Notes under the pieces: model-generated | Database searches by the model: none | The model's input: only the letters and a program-made list of their open reading frames with translations | What the model was told of the DNA's origin: nothing | Shown here: positions 20,541-30,433 of the stretch, in pieces | How the letters are laid out: each line of letters opens with the position of its first letter | Numbering within the stretch: the first letter of the stretch is position 1 | Source of the DNA: Gracilibacillus oryzae | GTDB taxonomy: Bacteria > Bacillota > Bacilli > Bacillales > Amphibacillaceae | Direction of reading: 5' to 3' | Assembly (NCBI RefSeq): GCF_009498735.1 | Contig: NZ_ML762425.1 | Location: 26,011 to 90,010 of the forward strand | DNA: 64,000 nucleotides | Made by a program: the position numbers and the translations under genes

Positions 20541-21659
20541 ATGAATAAAGAAAAATTAATTGAAATAAGAAGAGAGTTACATCAGATTCCCGAACTTGGC
20601 TTCAGGGAATATAAAACACAAGAATATTTACTTAAAACAATTGCAGAAATGAATCTTCCTAATATACAAGTAACTCGCTGGAAAACTGGTTTGTTTGCTT
20701 TCGTAGAAGGACTGAATCCAAAGCAAACAATAGGGTACCGGACAGATATTGACGGATTGCCAATTGTGGAGGAGACAGGTTTACCTTTTAGCTCTCAACA
20801 TCAGGAGAACATGCATGCATGTGGCCATGATATCCATATGACGATAGCATTAGGAGCTTTATATGAAGTTGCATCAAATCCGGTTGATGATAATATTTTA
20901 TTTATTTTCCAACCAGCAGAGGAAGGTCCTGGCGGGGCGGAACCAATTATGAATTCAGAGACCTTTAAGCAGTGGAAACTTGATAAGATATTTGCACTGC
21001 ATATTGCCCCCGAGTTGCCTGTTGGAACTGTTTCAAGCAGAGCAGGGATCTTATTCGCGAATACCAGCGAATTATTTATCGATTTCAAGGGTAAAGGCGG
21101 TCATGCTGCCTATCCCCATTTAACAAAAGATATGATTGTTACGGCAAGTACTTTTGTCACACAATTACAGCAGATTATTTCCAGAAAAATCGATCCATTA
21201 GACAGTGGTGTGATCACGATTGGTAAAATGACGGCAGGAACTGTTCAAAATATTATTGCTGAAAAAGCCAGATTAGAAGGTACGATTCGTACACTTCAGC
21301 CGGAAACGATGACCGTTATAAAAAGTGAACTTGAAAGGTTTATCGAAGGATTCCAGCTATCCTATGACTGCGAGATAGCTGTTGATTATGGCGCTATGTA
21401 TTATCAAGTATATAATGAGAGCAATTGTGTAAATCAATTTCAAGAAATTATAAACTCAACAGATCTTACTTACATTGAAGCAAATGCTGCGATGACAGGA
21501 GAAGATTTTGGTTACTTCTTAAAGGAAATACCTGGTTTTATGTTCTGGTTAGGGGTAGACTCTGAATATGGCCTGCATCACAGTAAATTAAATCCTGATG
21601 AGGAAGCAATAATAGCTGGAGTAAAAGCAGTTACGGAAACGATCAGAAGAATAGACTAA
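20541..21659 (+). CDS. dapL: N-acetyldiaminopimelate deacetylase
   Basis: An M20-family amidohydrolase that removes the acetyl group from N-acetyl-LL-diaminopimelate, two steps after DapH. I start at the ATG at 20541 ([20 protein letters not shown]), with AAAGGAAG eight bases upstream. The product is 372 residues. Metal-binding motifs HACGHDIHM and [13 protein letters not shown], the dimer-domain [10 protein letters not shown] and a C-terminal [11 protein letters not shown] are visible. It corresponds to B. subtilis YkuR. The symbol dapL is used here for the deacetylase, not for the unrelated LL-DAP aminotransferase of the same name. Confidence 0.94.
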   Translation: MNKEKLIEIRRELHQIPELGFREYKTQEYLLKTIAEMNLPNIQVTRWKTGLFAFVEGLNPKQTIGYRTDIDGLPIVEETGLPFSSQHQENMHACGHDIHMTIALGALYEVASNPVDDNILFIFQPAEEGPGGAEPIMNSETFKQWKLDKIFALHIAPELPVGTVSSRAGILFANTSELFIDFKGKGGHAAYPHLTKDMIVTASTFVTQLQQIISRKIDPLDSGVITIGKMTAGTVQNIIAEKARLEGTIRTLQPETMTVIKSELERFIEGFQLSYDCEIAVDYGAMYYQVYNESNCVNQFQEIINSTDLTYIEANAAMTGEDFGYFLKEIPGFMFWLGVDSEYGLHHSKLNPDEEAIIAGVKAVTETIRRID

Positions 21660-21660
21660 A

Positions 21661-21690
21661 TAAAAAACCGGGAAACCCCGGTTTTTTTAG
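21661..21690. terminator. Bidirectional terminator between dapL and the MscS gene
   Basis: AAAACCGGG and CCCGGTTTT flank a tiny loop, with a T-run on each strand. Confidence 0.85.
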
Positions 21691-22514
21691 CCTTTTTTTG
21701 TTATATTCACTTGGTGTGGATATGGAATTTCAATATTATTTGCATCAAATTCTTCTTTAATCCGTTTTCTTAAGTCTCTTTCTGCAGACCATTGAGCCAT
21801 GTTTTCGGTTTTACCTAGTATACGCAATACAACATCACTTGATCCGAATGCTTGTACACCAAGAACGTCTGGCCCTTCTACAAATCGTTCATCATTTGCA
21901 AATTCATCACAAATTTGTTTTAATACACCAATTGCCTCATCAATATTATCTTCATAACTAATCCCGATATCGACAAGTGCACGCATGTTCCCGCGAGAGT
22001 GGTTGCTTACTCCGGATATATTACGATTAGGGACAAAATGCAATGTGCCATCAAAGCCGCGGATTTGTGTTGTTCGCAGGCCAATTTCCTCAACGATCCC
22101 GTCATAACCTGCTACAGTTACATAGTCACCAACATCGATTTGCTTTTCCAATAATATAAAAAATCCAGTAACAATATCACTGACTAGTCCCTGGGCACCA
22201 AATGCAATGGCTAATCCAACTACACCTGCACTTGCGATCAGTGGTCCAATTTCTATATTTATAATTCCAAAAAACATGACGATAAATACAAAAATTAATG
22301 TGTAAGAAAAAATGTTAACTAACAATTTTTCCAATGTTAATGCACGTGCCTCTGATACATTTTTATGGGATGTTGATTTTTTGATCATTCTTGATATGGC
22401 TCTTTTTGCGATTGGTGAAATAATCAGGAAAGCAATTAACAGGATGATAAGCTGGCCACCAACCTGTATAGTTTGCCGTAAAATAAGATCCCAATCAAAA
22501 TCAAAATTAAGCAT
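21687..22514 (-). CDS. ykuT: Small-conductance mechanosensitive channel, YkuT family
   Basis: A 275-residue MscS-type channel that opens on hypo-osmotic shock. Three hydrophobic segments are present (about residues 18-38, 70-90 and 92-115). The pore helix includes ASAGVVGLAIAFGAQGLVSD, the Gly/Ala-rich TM3 of the family. A beta domain (VGDYVTVAGYDGIVEEIGLR) and the cytoplasmic cage follow, with VPNRNISGVSNHSRGN. It lies in the same place relative to dapL as ykuT in B. subtilis. Confidence 0.93.
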   Translation of the reverse strand: MLNFDFDWDLILRQTIQVGGQLIILLIAFLIISPIAKRAISRMIKKSTSHKNVSEARALTLEKLLVNIFSYTLIFVFIVMFFGIINIEIGPLIASAGVVGLAIAFGAQGLVSDIVTGFFILLEKQIDVGDYVTVAGYDGIVEEIGLRTTQIRGFDGTLHFVPNRNISGVSNHSRGNMRALVDIGISYEDNIDEAIGVLKQICDEFANDERFVEGPDVLGVQAFGSSDVVLRILGKTENMAQWSAERDLRKRIKEEFDANNIEIPYPHQVNITKKG

Positions 22515-22788
22515 ATTTCTCCTCCTCTTAAGTTGTTGACATCCTAATAATAAGGGAAAGGTATGCCGTCAAGCAAATAATTCACATATTACATACAAAA
22601 ATCATCGTAATTTACAATATAATAGGGAAGAAAGTGTAATTATTATAATCTGCAGCCTAGAACTGCATTTGTCCACATATCTATTTGTTAGTATTTATAT
22701 AAAAATTTTAGAAATTGAGTCGAAAGGGTGGCATTTTATTTCGTAAACCGTTATATTTATATTTACGTAAAATTAGGGGGTGCAAAGG

Positions 22789-24537
22789 ATGGAAACATTT
22801 AAAAAACTAAAGCAATTTTATTGGCCTTTTAAAAAGTATTTCTTGTTATCCGTTTTGTCTGTTTTATTTGTAACCGCAATCACAGTTGCCTATCCAATAA
22901 TATTACAGAGGACAATTGATGATGTTGTTACACCTGGAGAGTACCAGTTAATTCCTTATCTGGCTATTGCTTTTGTTGGATTAATGGTAATTAAAGGGGT
23001 CGCTAACTTTTTGCAACAATATTTAGGTGATTTGTTTGGTGTTAAATCAGTTTATGTTTTACGTGACGAATTGTACAAAAAATTGCAACGTTTATCATTT
23101 ACATATTATGATAATGCCCGGACGGGTGATCTGATGTCACGTTTAACGATGGACGTGGAAGGCTTTCGGTTCTTTTTGGCAGCAGGATTCAAAGAATTAA
23201 TACGTGTTACTTTGTTAATGGTGATAAGTCTCAGTGTTATGTTTTATTACTCTGTTCCGTTGGCAATTGTTACAATGGCGGTAATGCCATTTCTAGCTGT
23301 TATCGTTTATAAGTTTGACCGTAAAGTTCACCCGGCATTCCGCAGTATAAGAAAATCATTAGGCAGCCTTAATACCAGAATTCAGGAAAATGTCAGCGGT
23401 ATGAACACGGTTAAATCATTATCAAAAGAAGATTTTGAAATTGACCGTTTTTCTGTAAATAATGTTAATTATCGCGAAGTGAATATAAAAACATCTAATA
23501 TCTGGGCGAAATATTTCCCGTTGATGGAGTTTATTGGGAATGTCAGTATGGTTGCATTGCTGGTTTATGGGGGATATTTAGTTATTAATAATCAGTTGTC
23601 ACTTGGTGAGCTAGTCGCATTTTTCAGTTTAGTTACGTATATACTCGGACCTCTTATGCACTTGGGTTTTATTGTGAATCAGTTTTCCCAGGCAAAGGCT
23701 TCAGGGGAAAGGCTATTAGAAATTCTCGAAGCAAAAGAAGATATTATAGAGGAAGACCAGCCTGTTGCTGCAGACAGCTTTAAAGGCCATGTTACATTCC
23801 AGGATGTGTCTTTAACCTATATTGAGGATGATGATGCCGCATTAAGGAATATTTCATTTGATGCACCACCAGGAAAAGTAGTTGGATTAATAGGACCTAC
23901 AGGTGCAGGGAAGACCAGCATTACCCAGCTTATAACAAGATTCTATGAACCGGATCAAGGTAAAGTGCTTGTTGATGGTAAACCAACTAGTGCTTATGAT
24001 TTAAAAGGATTGAGAAAGCAAATTGGTTTTGTATTACAAGAATCATTTCTTTTCTCTACAACGATTAAAGCAAATATTGCCTACGGTAATCCAGATGCTT
24101 CAATGGATGATATTATTGCAGCGGCTAAAAGAGCCCAGGCTCATGAGTTTATTATGCAAATGCCAAAAGGGTATGACACTATGCTAGGTGAGCGAGGAAT
24201 GGGATTGTCTGGCGGTCAGAAGCAAAGAATTGCCATTGCAAGAGCGATATTAATTGATCCACGTATCTTGGTACTTGATGATGCTACTTCTGCGGTGGAT
24301 ATGGAAACAGAGTTTCTTATTCAGAAGGCATTAAAAGAAGTAATGAAAGACAGAACAACTTTTATTATTGCACACCGTATCTCATCATTAAAACACGCTG
24401 ATGAAATTTTAGTATTAAACGAAGGATCGATTGTAGAAAGAGGGACTCACCACCAATTGATTAGTCAAAATGGGCCGTACAGAAGAATATATGATATCCA
24501 ATATAAAGATAAAGATGCTGTAATGCAGTCAATATAG
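22789..24537 (+). CDS. yknU: ABC exporter half-transporter with degenerate Walker B (YknU-like)
   Basis: A 582-residue membrane-plus-ATPase half-transporter. I start at the ATG at 22789, eight bases after AGGGGG; a GTG nine bases upstream is the alternative. Six membrane helices fill about residues 15-310. The nucleotide domain has Walker A GPTGAGKTS, a perfect signature LSGGQKQRIAIA, and Walker B ILVLDDATSAVD, in which the catalytic Glu is replaced by Asp. This asymmetry, complemented by the next gene, marks a heterodimeric exporter like TM287/288 or BmrCD. The substrate cannot be told from sequence; lipid or drug export is typical. The gap to yknV is 18 bases. Confidence 0.9.
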   Translation: METFKKLKQFYWPFKKYFLLSVLSVLFVTAITVAYPIILQRTIDDVVTPGEYQLIPYLAIAFVGLMVIKGVANFLQQYLGDLFGVKSVYVLRDELYKKLQRLSFTYYDNARTGDLMSRLTMDVEGFRFFLAAGFKELIRVTLLMVISLSVMFYYSVPLAIVTMAVMPFLAVIVYKFDRKVHPAFRSIRKSLGSLNTRIQENVSGMNTVKSLSKEDFEIDRFSVNNVNYREVNIKTSNIWAKYFPLMEFIGNVSMVALLVYGGYLVINNQLSLGELVAFFSLVTYILGPLMHLGFIVNQFSQAKASGERLLEILEAKEDIIEEDQPVAADSFKGHVTFQDVSLTYIEDDDAALRNISFDAPPGKVVGLIGPTGAGKTSITQLITRFYEPDQGKVLVDGKPTSAYDLKGLRKQIGFVLQESFLFSTTIKANIAYGNPDASMDDIIAAAKRAQAHEFIMQMPKGYDTMLGERGMGLSGGQKQRIAIARAILIDPRILVLDDATSAVDMETEFLIQKALKEVMKDRTTFIIAHRISSLKHADEILVLNEGSIVERGTHHQLISQNGPYRRIYDIQYKDKDAVMQSI

Positions 24538-24555
24538 ACAGGGGAGGGATACGAA

Positions 24556-26394
24556 ATGGCTAAATCATTAACTGCTAAAGAAATGAAAAAAGACAGTCCG
24601 CACCTAAAAAGGTTTTACTATCCGTTAGATCAGGCGGTAGAGAAACCATTTAACTGGAAACAGATGCTCCGCTTATTAGAATTTTTAAAACCATATATGA
24701 AAACACTGTTGCCTGCTGCTATTGTTGCTATGCTAATTTCCACGATAGTCAGGCTTGTTGTACCAATTCTGATAGGTAATGTAGCGATAGATCAGGCAAT
24801 AACTGATCAAAATGTTAACTTATTAACATATCTGATTATCGGTATATCAATTCTCTATTTATTGAGTTATGTTGCCAACAGGTTTCGTATTAAATGGGTG
24901 AATATTTTAGGTCAAAGAGTTATATATGATTTAAGAACAAAATTGTTTTCTCATGTTCAAAGATTATCACATAACTTTTTTGATAAAAGATCTGCGGGTT
25001 CGATCCTTGTACGTATTTTAAATGATGTTAACTCGTTACAAGAATTATTTACAAATGGGATTATAAATTTGTTAATGGATGTTGTCATGCTATTTGGGAT
25101 TATTGTTATTTTATTCGCATTAAGCCCGCCATTAGCATTAGCTGTTTTAGTTATTTTACCGATTATGTTTTTTATCTCGACAAAACTTCGCCGCAATATT
25201 CGCAGGTCATGGCAAAATGTACGAATTCAAAAATCAAGATTGAATTCACATTTAAATGAAAGTATGCAAGGGATTCGCATTACTCAGTCTTTCTCACAAG
25301 AAAAAGAAAACACCGAATTTTTTAATGGTGTCAACACAGATAATTACGAGATGGAACGTATTGCGATGAAGAAAAGTGCTTATTTCGGTCCATTTGTAGA
25401 AATGAGCAATGCCATTGGTACCGTTATATTAATTTCGTATGGAGCGCATTTAATCATTGCAGGTGAAATCGGTGTAGGAACTTTCGTATCCTTTGCCTTT
25501 TACCTTGGAATGTTCTGGGAGCCGATCTCCAGATTGGGTCAGATCTATAACCAATTGTTAGTAGCAATGGCTTCATCTGAAAGAATATTCGAATTCCTGG
25601 ATGAGCAGCCTAATGTGAACGAAAAATCAAACGCAAAAGACTTTAAAAACATGAAGGGACATATCGAATTTGATAAAGTCCAATTCTCATATGATGAAGA
25701 TCGAATTGCTTTGCATGAAATCTCATTAGAGATGAAGCAAGGACAGACAGTAGCACTAGTAGGCCATACGGGATCAGGTAAATCAACCATCGCCAACCTG
25801 ATCAGTCGCTTTTATGATCCTACTCAAGGTGCTGTGAAGATTGACGGAAATGATTTACGAGACATGAAGCTTTCCAGTTTACGGAACAATATATCTGTTG
25901 TTCTTCAGGATACGTTTATTTTTTCAGGCACCATCATGGAAAATATTCGGTTTGGACGCCCTGAAGCGACTGATGAAGAAGTAAGAGATGCTGCAAAAAT
26001 AGTAGGTGCAGATGCCTTTATTAAGCGTCTCTCCAAAGGATATGAGACGGAAGTAGAGGAACGGGGTAATATCTTATCTGCAGGGGAGAGACAGTTGTTA
26101 TCCTTTGCACGTGCATTACTCGCAGATCCAAGAATTCTGATTCTGGATGAAGCAACTGCAAGTATTGATACAGAAACAGAGGTCCAAATACAACAAGCAC
26201 TCAAACGATTGTTAGAAGGCAGAACAGCAATTATGATTGCCCACCGCCTTTCAACAATCCGTGAAGCTGATAAGATCATCGTTCTGGAACACGGCCGTAT
26301 TCTCGAACAAGGCAATCATGATGAATTAATGAGTAAAAGAGGAGAATATTACGAGTTGGTAAAATCCCAATTTGATATGTTGGATGCATTATAA
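24556..26394 (+). CDS. yknV: ABC exporter half-transporter with degenerate signature motif (YknV-like)
   Basis: The 612-residue partner of the upstream half-transporter. It begins MAKSLTAKEMKKDSPHLKRF after GGGGAGGG. A cytoplasmic N-terminal extension of about 45 residues precedes six membrane helices. The nucleotide domain has Walker A GHTGSGKST and a full Walker B with Glu (ILILDEATASID), but the signature reads LSAGERQLLSFA instead of LSGGQ. Its Walker motifs with the partner's good signature would form the one competent ATP site, while the other site is degenerate. Both genes form one operon. Confidence 0.92.
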   Translation: MAKSLTAKEMKKDSPHLKRFYYPLDQAVEKPFNWKQMLRLLEFLKPYMKTLLPAAIVAMLISTIVRLVVPILIGNVAIDQAITDQNVNLLTYLIIGISILYLLSYVANRFRIKWVNILGQRVIYDLRTKLFSHVQRLSHNFFDKRSAGSILVRILNDVNSLQELFTNGIINLLMDVVMLFGIIVILFALSPPLALAVLVILPIMFFISTKLRRNIRRSWQNVRIQKSRLNSHLNESMQGIRITQSFSQEKENTEFFNGVNTDNYEMERIAMKKSAYFGPFVEMSNAIGTVILISYGAHLIIAGEIGVGTFVSFAFYLGMFWEPISRLGQIYNQLLVAMASSERIFEFLDEQPNVNEKSNAKDFKNMKGHIEFDKVQFSYDEDRIALHEISLEMKQGQTVALVGHTGSGKSTIANLISRFYDPTQGAVKIDGNDLRDMKLSSLRNNISVVLQDTFIFSGTIMENIRFGRPEATDEEVRDAAKIVGADAFIKRLSKGYETEVEERGNILSAGERQLLSFARALLADPRILILDEATASIDTETEVQIQQALKRLLEGRTAIMIAHRLSTIREADKIIVLEHGRILEQGNHDELMSKRGEYYELVKSQFDMLDAL

Positions 26395-26484
26395 GTTGTA
26401 ATAAATTGAATGTTAACTGCAAATCAACTCTAAACTGTGATAAAATAATGGCGGAGTTATACGAATTATTTTGGAGGAAATAGA

Positions 26485-27156
26485 ATGAAACGTGAATTTG
26501 CAGTGATAGGTTTAGGGCGCTTTGGAGGCAGTATCTGCAGGGAGCTGAGTGCTGAAGGGATGGATGTTCTGGCTATAGATATCCATGAAGACAAAGTAAA
26601 TGAATATAAAAATATTGCAGCACATGCTGTAATTGCAGATACAACAGATGAAAATGTTCTTAAAGAATTGGGAATAAGAAATATTGATCATGTTATTGTG
26701 GCAATAGGGGAGAACATTCAAGCGAGTATTTTAACGACATTAATGTTAAAAGAATTTGGCATAAAGAAAATAACAGTAAAGGCGCAAAATGATTATCACG
26801 AAAAAGTTCTGAATAAAATCGGTGCAGATCATGTAGTCCATCCGGAAAGAGATATGGGGCGAAGGATTGCTCACAGCATTATTTCAACTAACATACTGGA
26901 TCATCTGGAACTATCTGATGACCATAGTATTGTTGAAGTGAAAGCTGGAAAGAAAATGGACGGAAAAACCCTGCTTGAATTGGATATCCGTGCACAATAC
27001 GGCTGTAACGTTGTTGCTATTAAGGAAGCAAATGAGAAATCAATAAATGTGTCCCCAATGGCAGATCAGAAATTAGTGAGAGATGATGTATTAATAGTAA
27101 TAGGGGCAGATAAAGATATCTCCCGCTTCGAAAAGAATTTAGTTGTAGAAGATTAG
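26485..27156 (+). CDS. ktrC: KtrAC-type potassium uptake regulator (TrkA-N/RCK)
   Basis: A 223-residue cytosolic gating ring subunit for Ktr potassium channels. The N-terminal Rossmann domain shows FAVIGLGRFGGSICRELS (GxGxxG) and the acidic end of strand 2 in VLAIDIHEDKV, so ATP/ADP or NAD(H) would bind there. The C-terminal RCK_C domain from about residue 135 is the c-di-AMP-binding part in KtrA/KtrC. It sits next to rnjA as ykqB (ktrC) does in B. subtilis. No channel gene (ktrB/ktrD) is nearby. Confidence 0.92.
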   Translation: MKREFAVIGLGRFGGSICRELSAEGMDVLAIDIHEDKVNEYKNIAAHAVIADTTDENVLKELGIRNIDHVIVAIGENIQASILTTLMLKEFGIKKITVKAQNDYHEKVLNKIGADHVVHPERDMGRRIAHSIISTNILDHLELSDDHSIVEVKAGKKMDGKTLLELDIRAQYGCNVVAIKEANEKSINVSPMADQKLVRDDVLIVIGADKDISRFEKNLVVED

Positions 27157-27157
27157 A

Positions 27158-27192
27158 AAAAACCCTGACAGTATTGTCAGGGTTTTTTCATT
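27158..27192. terminator. Bidirectional terminator between ktrC and rnjA
   Basis: AAAACCCTGACA pairs with TGTCAGGGTTTT around a four-base loop, with a T-run following. Confidence 0.88.
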
Positions 27193-27258
27193 AATAGGGT
27201 AGTATCCATTGGAATTGTCAGCTTCAAACAATTCCTCAGCGCTTGTCCCAATTTGATT

Positions 27259-28926
27259 TTAAACTTCCATAATGATAGGTAAAATCATTGGGCGGCGTTT
27301 CGTTTTTTCATAAAGGTATGGTGCAATTGTATCTGTAATTTCGTTTTTAATTTCTGACCATTGAGTAGTTCGTCGTTCCATTACTTTATCTAAATGTTTT
27401 GCCACTATTTTCTGAGCGTCATTAATTAGATCTTCTGACTCACGCATATAAACAAAACCTCTTGAAATAATATCTGGCCCTGAAGCAATCTTGAATTCCT
27501 TCATATTGATGCTTACAACAACAATTACCAGACCTTCCTCAGACAAAATCCGGCGATCTCTTAATACAATATTACCAATATCTCCAATACCGCTGCCATC
27601 AACATAAACAGATCCGGAAGGGATTTTACCAGCAATACCTGCCTGGTCTTTGCCTAATGCAAGTACTTCTCCGTTATCCATAATAAAATTATTTTTAGGA
27701 GGTATTCCACAACTTTCAGCTAATTTAGTATGTTCTTTCAGCATTCTGTATTCTCCATGGATTGGTAAGAAGTATTTAGGCTGAATCAACCGTAACATTA
27801 ATTTTTGCTCTTGTTGTCCACCATGACCCGAAGTATGAATATCATTTAGCGGACCATGAATTACATCTGCTCCAGCACGATAAAGCTGGTTGATAATTTT
27901 ACTTACACTGAGTGTGTTTCCAGGGATTGGGGAAGAGGAAAACACAACAGTGTCACCAGGAATAATCTGAATCTGGCGGTGTGTCCCATTAGCAATGCGC
28001 GATAGGGCTGCCATCGGTTCACCTTGAGAGCCAGTACAAAGTATTGTCACTTCATTTGCTGGTAATTGATTTATTTGGCTAGGTTCAATAAAGGTATTTT
28101 TTGGTGCACGAATATATCCTAAATCCTGGCCAATTTTTATTGCACTTTCCATACTTCTGCCAAAAACAACAACTTTACGATTATGTTTGACAGCAGCTTC
28201 TACTACTTGTTGTAAACGATGGATATTAGATGCAAAAGTTGCAAAGATCAGTCTTCCGTCAACTCTTGAGAAAATGTCATTTATACTATCGCCAACTACG
28301 CGTTCAGACAGAGTAAATCCTGGTACTTCACTGTTCGTACTATCAGAAAGAAGACATAACACGCCTTCTTTACCTATCTCTGCCATTTTAGTTAAGTTGG
28401 CTGGTTCACCAACTGGTGTGAAATCAAATTTAAAGTCTCCTGTATGAACAATATTACCAGGAGGTGTTTTCACTACAATACCATAGGAATCAGGGATGCT
28501 GTGGGTTGTTCTAAAGAAAGATACAGCAGTCTTTCTAAATTTAAATATGTCATCTTCTTGATACGTGTGCAGCTTTGCTTTGCGAAGTAAGCCGTGTTCA
28601 TCCAATTTATTTTTAATTAAACCAATCGCTAATTTTCCAGCATATATTGGAACATTAATCTCCCTTAGTAGATAAGGAATTCCACCAATGTGGTCCTCAT
28701 GTCCATGAGTGATAAATAATCCTTTAATTTTATCCTGGTTTTGAACTAAATAGGTGTAATCAGGTATAACATAATCAATTCCCAGTAGTTCATCTTCAGG
28801 AAATTTAATACCTGCATCAATTAGAATGATTTCATCTTGGAATTGAACAGCATATGTGTTTTTTCCAATTTCACCCAATCCACCTAATGCAAATACTGCT
28901 GTTTGATCATTTTTAACAAATTTCAT
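27259..28926 (-). CDS. rnjA: Ribonuclease J1
   Basis: RNase J1 is a 5'-3' exonuclease and endonuclease central to mRNA decay and 16S rRNA maturation in Firmicutes. The 555-residue protein has the metallo-beta-lactamase motif [15 protein letters not shown] near residue 70. Further metal ligands lie in VHTGDFKFD, and the beta-CASP domain includes [13 protein letters not shown] and [15 protein letters not shown]. It begins two bases after the rpoY stop, so RNase J1 and RNA polymerase epsilon are coupled, as in B. subtilis. Confidence 0.97.
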   Translation of the reverse strand: MKFVKNDQTAVFALGGLGEIGKNTYAVQFQDEIILIDAGIKFPEDELLGIDYVIPDYTYLVQNQDKIKGLFITHGHEDHIGGIPYLLREINVPIYAGKLAIGLIKNKLDEHGLLRKAKLHTYQEDDIFKFRKTAVSFFRTTHSIPDSYGIVVKTPPGNIVHTGDFKFDFTPVGEPANLTKMAEIGKEGVLCLLSDSTNSEVPGFTLSERVVGDSINDIFSRVDGRLIFATFASNIHRLQQVVEAAVKHNRKVVVFGRSMESAIKIGQDLGYIRAPKNTFIEPSQINQLPANEVTILCTGSQGEPMAALSRIANGTHRQIQIIPGDTVVFSSSPIPGNTLSVSKIINQLYRAGADVIHGPLNDIHTSGHGGQQEQKLMLRLIQPKYFLPIHGEYRMLKEHTKLAESCGIPPKNNFIMDNGEVLALGKDQAGIAGKIPSGSVYVDGSGIGDIGNIVLRDRRILSEEGLVIVVVSINMKEFKIASGPDIISRGFVYMRESEDLINDAQKIVAKHLDKVMERRTTQWSEIKNEITDTIAPYLYEKTKRRPMILPIIMEV

Positions 28927-28928
28927 AT

Positions 28929-29138
28929 TTAGTCATTCTCCACTCGGAAAAACTCAGATTGCTGTTCATATGCTAAGTGCTGGTCATTTAATAATTGGAT
29001 AAACTCTATATTTACATTTCTTTCTTTTAAAAATTGTCGAACTTCTCTTTCTGTCTGCGCACGAACGTATAGACTTTTTGTGTGTTCACGTACAGGTATT
29101 TCAAGTGCATCTTCTTGATATAAGACTTTATATACCAT
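28929..29138 (-). CDS. rpoY: DNA-directed RNA polymerase subunit epsilon
   Basis: A 69-residue protein, [20 protein letters not shown], matching the small epsilon subunit (YkzG) of Firmicute RNA polymerase. Conserved features are [15 protein letters not shown] and the C-terminal [10 protein letters not shown]. It is directly followed by rnjA and preceded by a 44-codon basic ORF. Confidence 0.94.
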   Translation of the reverse strand: MVYKVLYQEDALEIPVREHTKSLYVRAQTEREVRQFLKERNVNIEFIQLLNDQHLAYEQQSEFFRVEND

Positions 29139-29169
29139 TTTATCTCTCCTTCTAGTTCCATTACTGAAT

Positions 29170-29304
29170 TTATTTTTTCTTTGATCCTATGGTTTGTTTG
29201 GATAACTTGCTATTAAATTTAGAATGCTGCATTGTAGTTGGTACACGTCTCCTAATTACATCTCTCCATCGTTTTTTAAGCTTTTCCTTCAAACGCTTTA
29301 ACAT
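29170..29304 (-). CDS. Putative 44-residue highly basic protein
   Basis: On the minus strand an ATG at 29304 follows GGAGTTGGAAG and opens 44 codons ending 31 bases before rpoY. The product starts MLKRLKEKLKKRWRDVIRRR and ends SKQTIGSKKK. About 40 percent of residues are Lys or Arg. A predicted promoter lies 84 bases upstream, so the likely operon is this ORF, rpoY and rnjA. Such a charge suggests RNA or ribosome contact, or a leader peptide, but no family is recognised. Codon-level evidence is limited by its size. Confidence 0.45.
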   Translation of the reverse strand: MLKRLKEKLKKRWRDVIRRRVPTTMQHSKFNSKLSKQTIGSKKK

Positions 29305-29387
29305 AACTACTTCCAACTCCTTCCTAATAATTTAGAAAAGAAAAGTAGGTACTCAATGAACCGATCCAATCCCTATTACTTTATAGT

Positions 29388-29416
29388 ATAGTATGATTTA
29401 ACATTTTTTGAAACAA
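29388..29416 (-). promoter_or_regulatory. Predicted sigma-A promoter for the small ORF-rpoY-rnjA operon
   Basis: Minus-strand TTGTTT (29411-29416) and TACTAT (29388-29393) are spaced by 17 bases. Transcription would start near 29381. Confidence 0.55.
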
Positions 29417-29598
29417 AAAAGCTGTAATCTTTCAAAAGAATTTTTAAAAACAGTGAAAAATATGGGATTTACACTTTCATTAATTGTATCTAGTGTTTAT
29501 TTTTCTCCATATAAAGATACTTATTCGCTTGATTGAGATGATATAATGTTATCCGGGGACAAAAATAATGAATTGATAAAAAGAGAGGGAGAAGGTTA

Positions 29599-30375
29599 GT
29601 GAGTAAAAAAGTTGTTTTTCTTGATATTGACGGCACTATTCTGGATCATGAGAAAAAAATTCCTGAATCAACAAAAGATGCTGTTAACAAATTGAAAGAG
29701 CGAGGTGTCATTGTTGCAATAGCAACGGGACGAGCACCTTTTATGTTTCAAGATATCCTGGCAGAATTAGATATTGATTCATATATAAGTTTTAACGGAC
29801 AATATGCAGTTCATCAAGGGAAAGTTGTACATGAGAATTTTTACAGTGCTGAACAAATGGAACAATTAATGGAATTCAGCTCAAAATCCAGTCATCCGAT
29901 TATTTTTCAATCGGTAGATGAAATGAGAGCCACTGTATCTGATCATCCGCAAATTGAATCAGGAATGAATAGTCTGAAGAAAGCATACCCAGATGAAGAT
30001 GCTGAATATTATAAAAAAGTACCGATTTTTCAGGCACTATTGTTTAATGAAGCGCATGAGCAAACTTACTATGAAAAAAATCTTGAACAGTTTAGATTTG
30101 TAAGATGGCATGAATATTCATGTGATGTCCTTCCTAGAATTGGTTCAAAAGCTCACGGAATTGAACAGTTTATTAATGAATTAAACATTGATTGGAAAGA
30201 TACTTATGCATTTGGAGACGGATTAAACGACTTAGAAATGATTGAAACAGTGCGTTATGGTATTGCAATGGGGAATTCTGTTGAGGAATTGAAGAAAAAA
30301 GCTTACCTCGTTACAGATCATGTAGATGATGATGGGTTAAGTAAAGGATTAAAAAGGTTAAAACTGATTGACTGA
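29599..30375 (+). CDS. ykrA: HAD-superfamily (Cof-type) phosphatase, YkrA family
   Basis: A 258-residue class IIB HAD phosphatase. The GTG start at 29599 follows GAGGGAGAAGG. Motif I is VFLDIDGTILDHEK at the N terminus with nucleophile Asp9, motif II is AIATGRAPF, and the C-terminal metal motif is AFGDGLNDLEMIE, followed by GIAMGNSVEELK. Substrates of this family are small sugar phosphates or cofactors; the specific one is unknown. It ends in a perfect 14-bp-stem terminator facing def. Confidence 0.9.
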   Translation: MSKKVVFLDIDGTILDHEKKIPESTKDAVNKLKERGVIVAIATGRAPFMFQDILAELDIDSYISFNGQYAVHQGKVVHENFYSAEQMEQLMEFSSKSSHPIIFQSVDEMRATVSDHPQIESGMNSLKKAYPDEDAEYYKKVPIFQALLFNEAHEQTYYEKNLEQFRFVRWHEYSCDVLPRIGSKAHGIEQFINELNIDWKDTYAFGDGLNDLEMIETVRYGIAMGNSVEELKKKAYLVTDHVDDDGLSKGLKRLKLID

Positions 30376-30387
30376 AAATTATATTTA

Positions 30388-30433
30388 CCAAACGCAAAGC
30401 AGTTGTCCGGCTTGCTTTGCGTTTGGTTTTTTT
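30388..30433. terminator. Bidirectional terminator between ykrA and def
   Basis: CCAAACGCAAAGCA (30388-30401) and TGCTTTGCGTTTGG (30413-30426) are perfectly complementary and are followed by a T-run. Confidence 0.9.

Noticed and set aside
22741-22754. cre-like sequence CGTAAACCGTTATA upstream of yknU
   Set aside because: About four mismatches to the CcpA consensus, unlike the one-mismatch site at 9042.
26041-26130. LSAGE in the second ABC protein as a damaging mutation
   Set aside because: The partner protein has the matching complementary degeneracy, which is normal for heterodimeric exporters.
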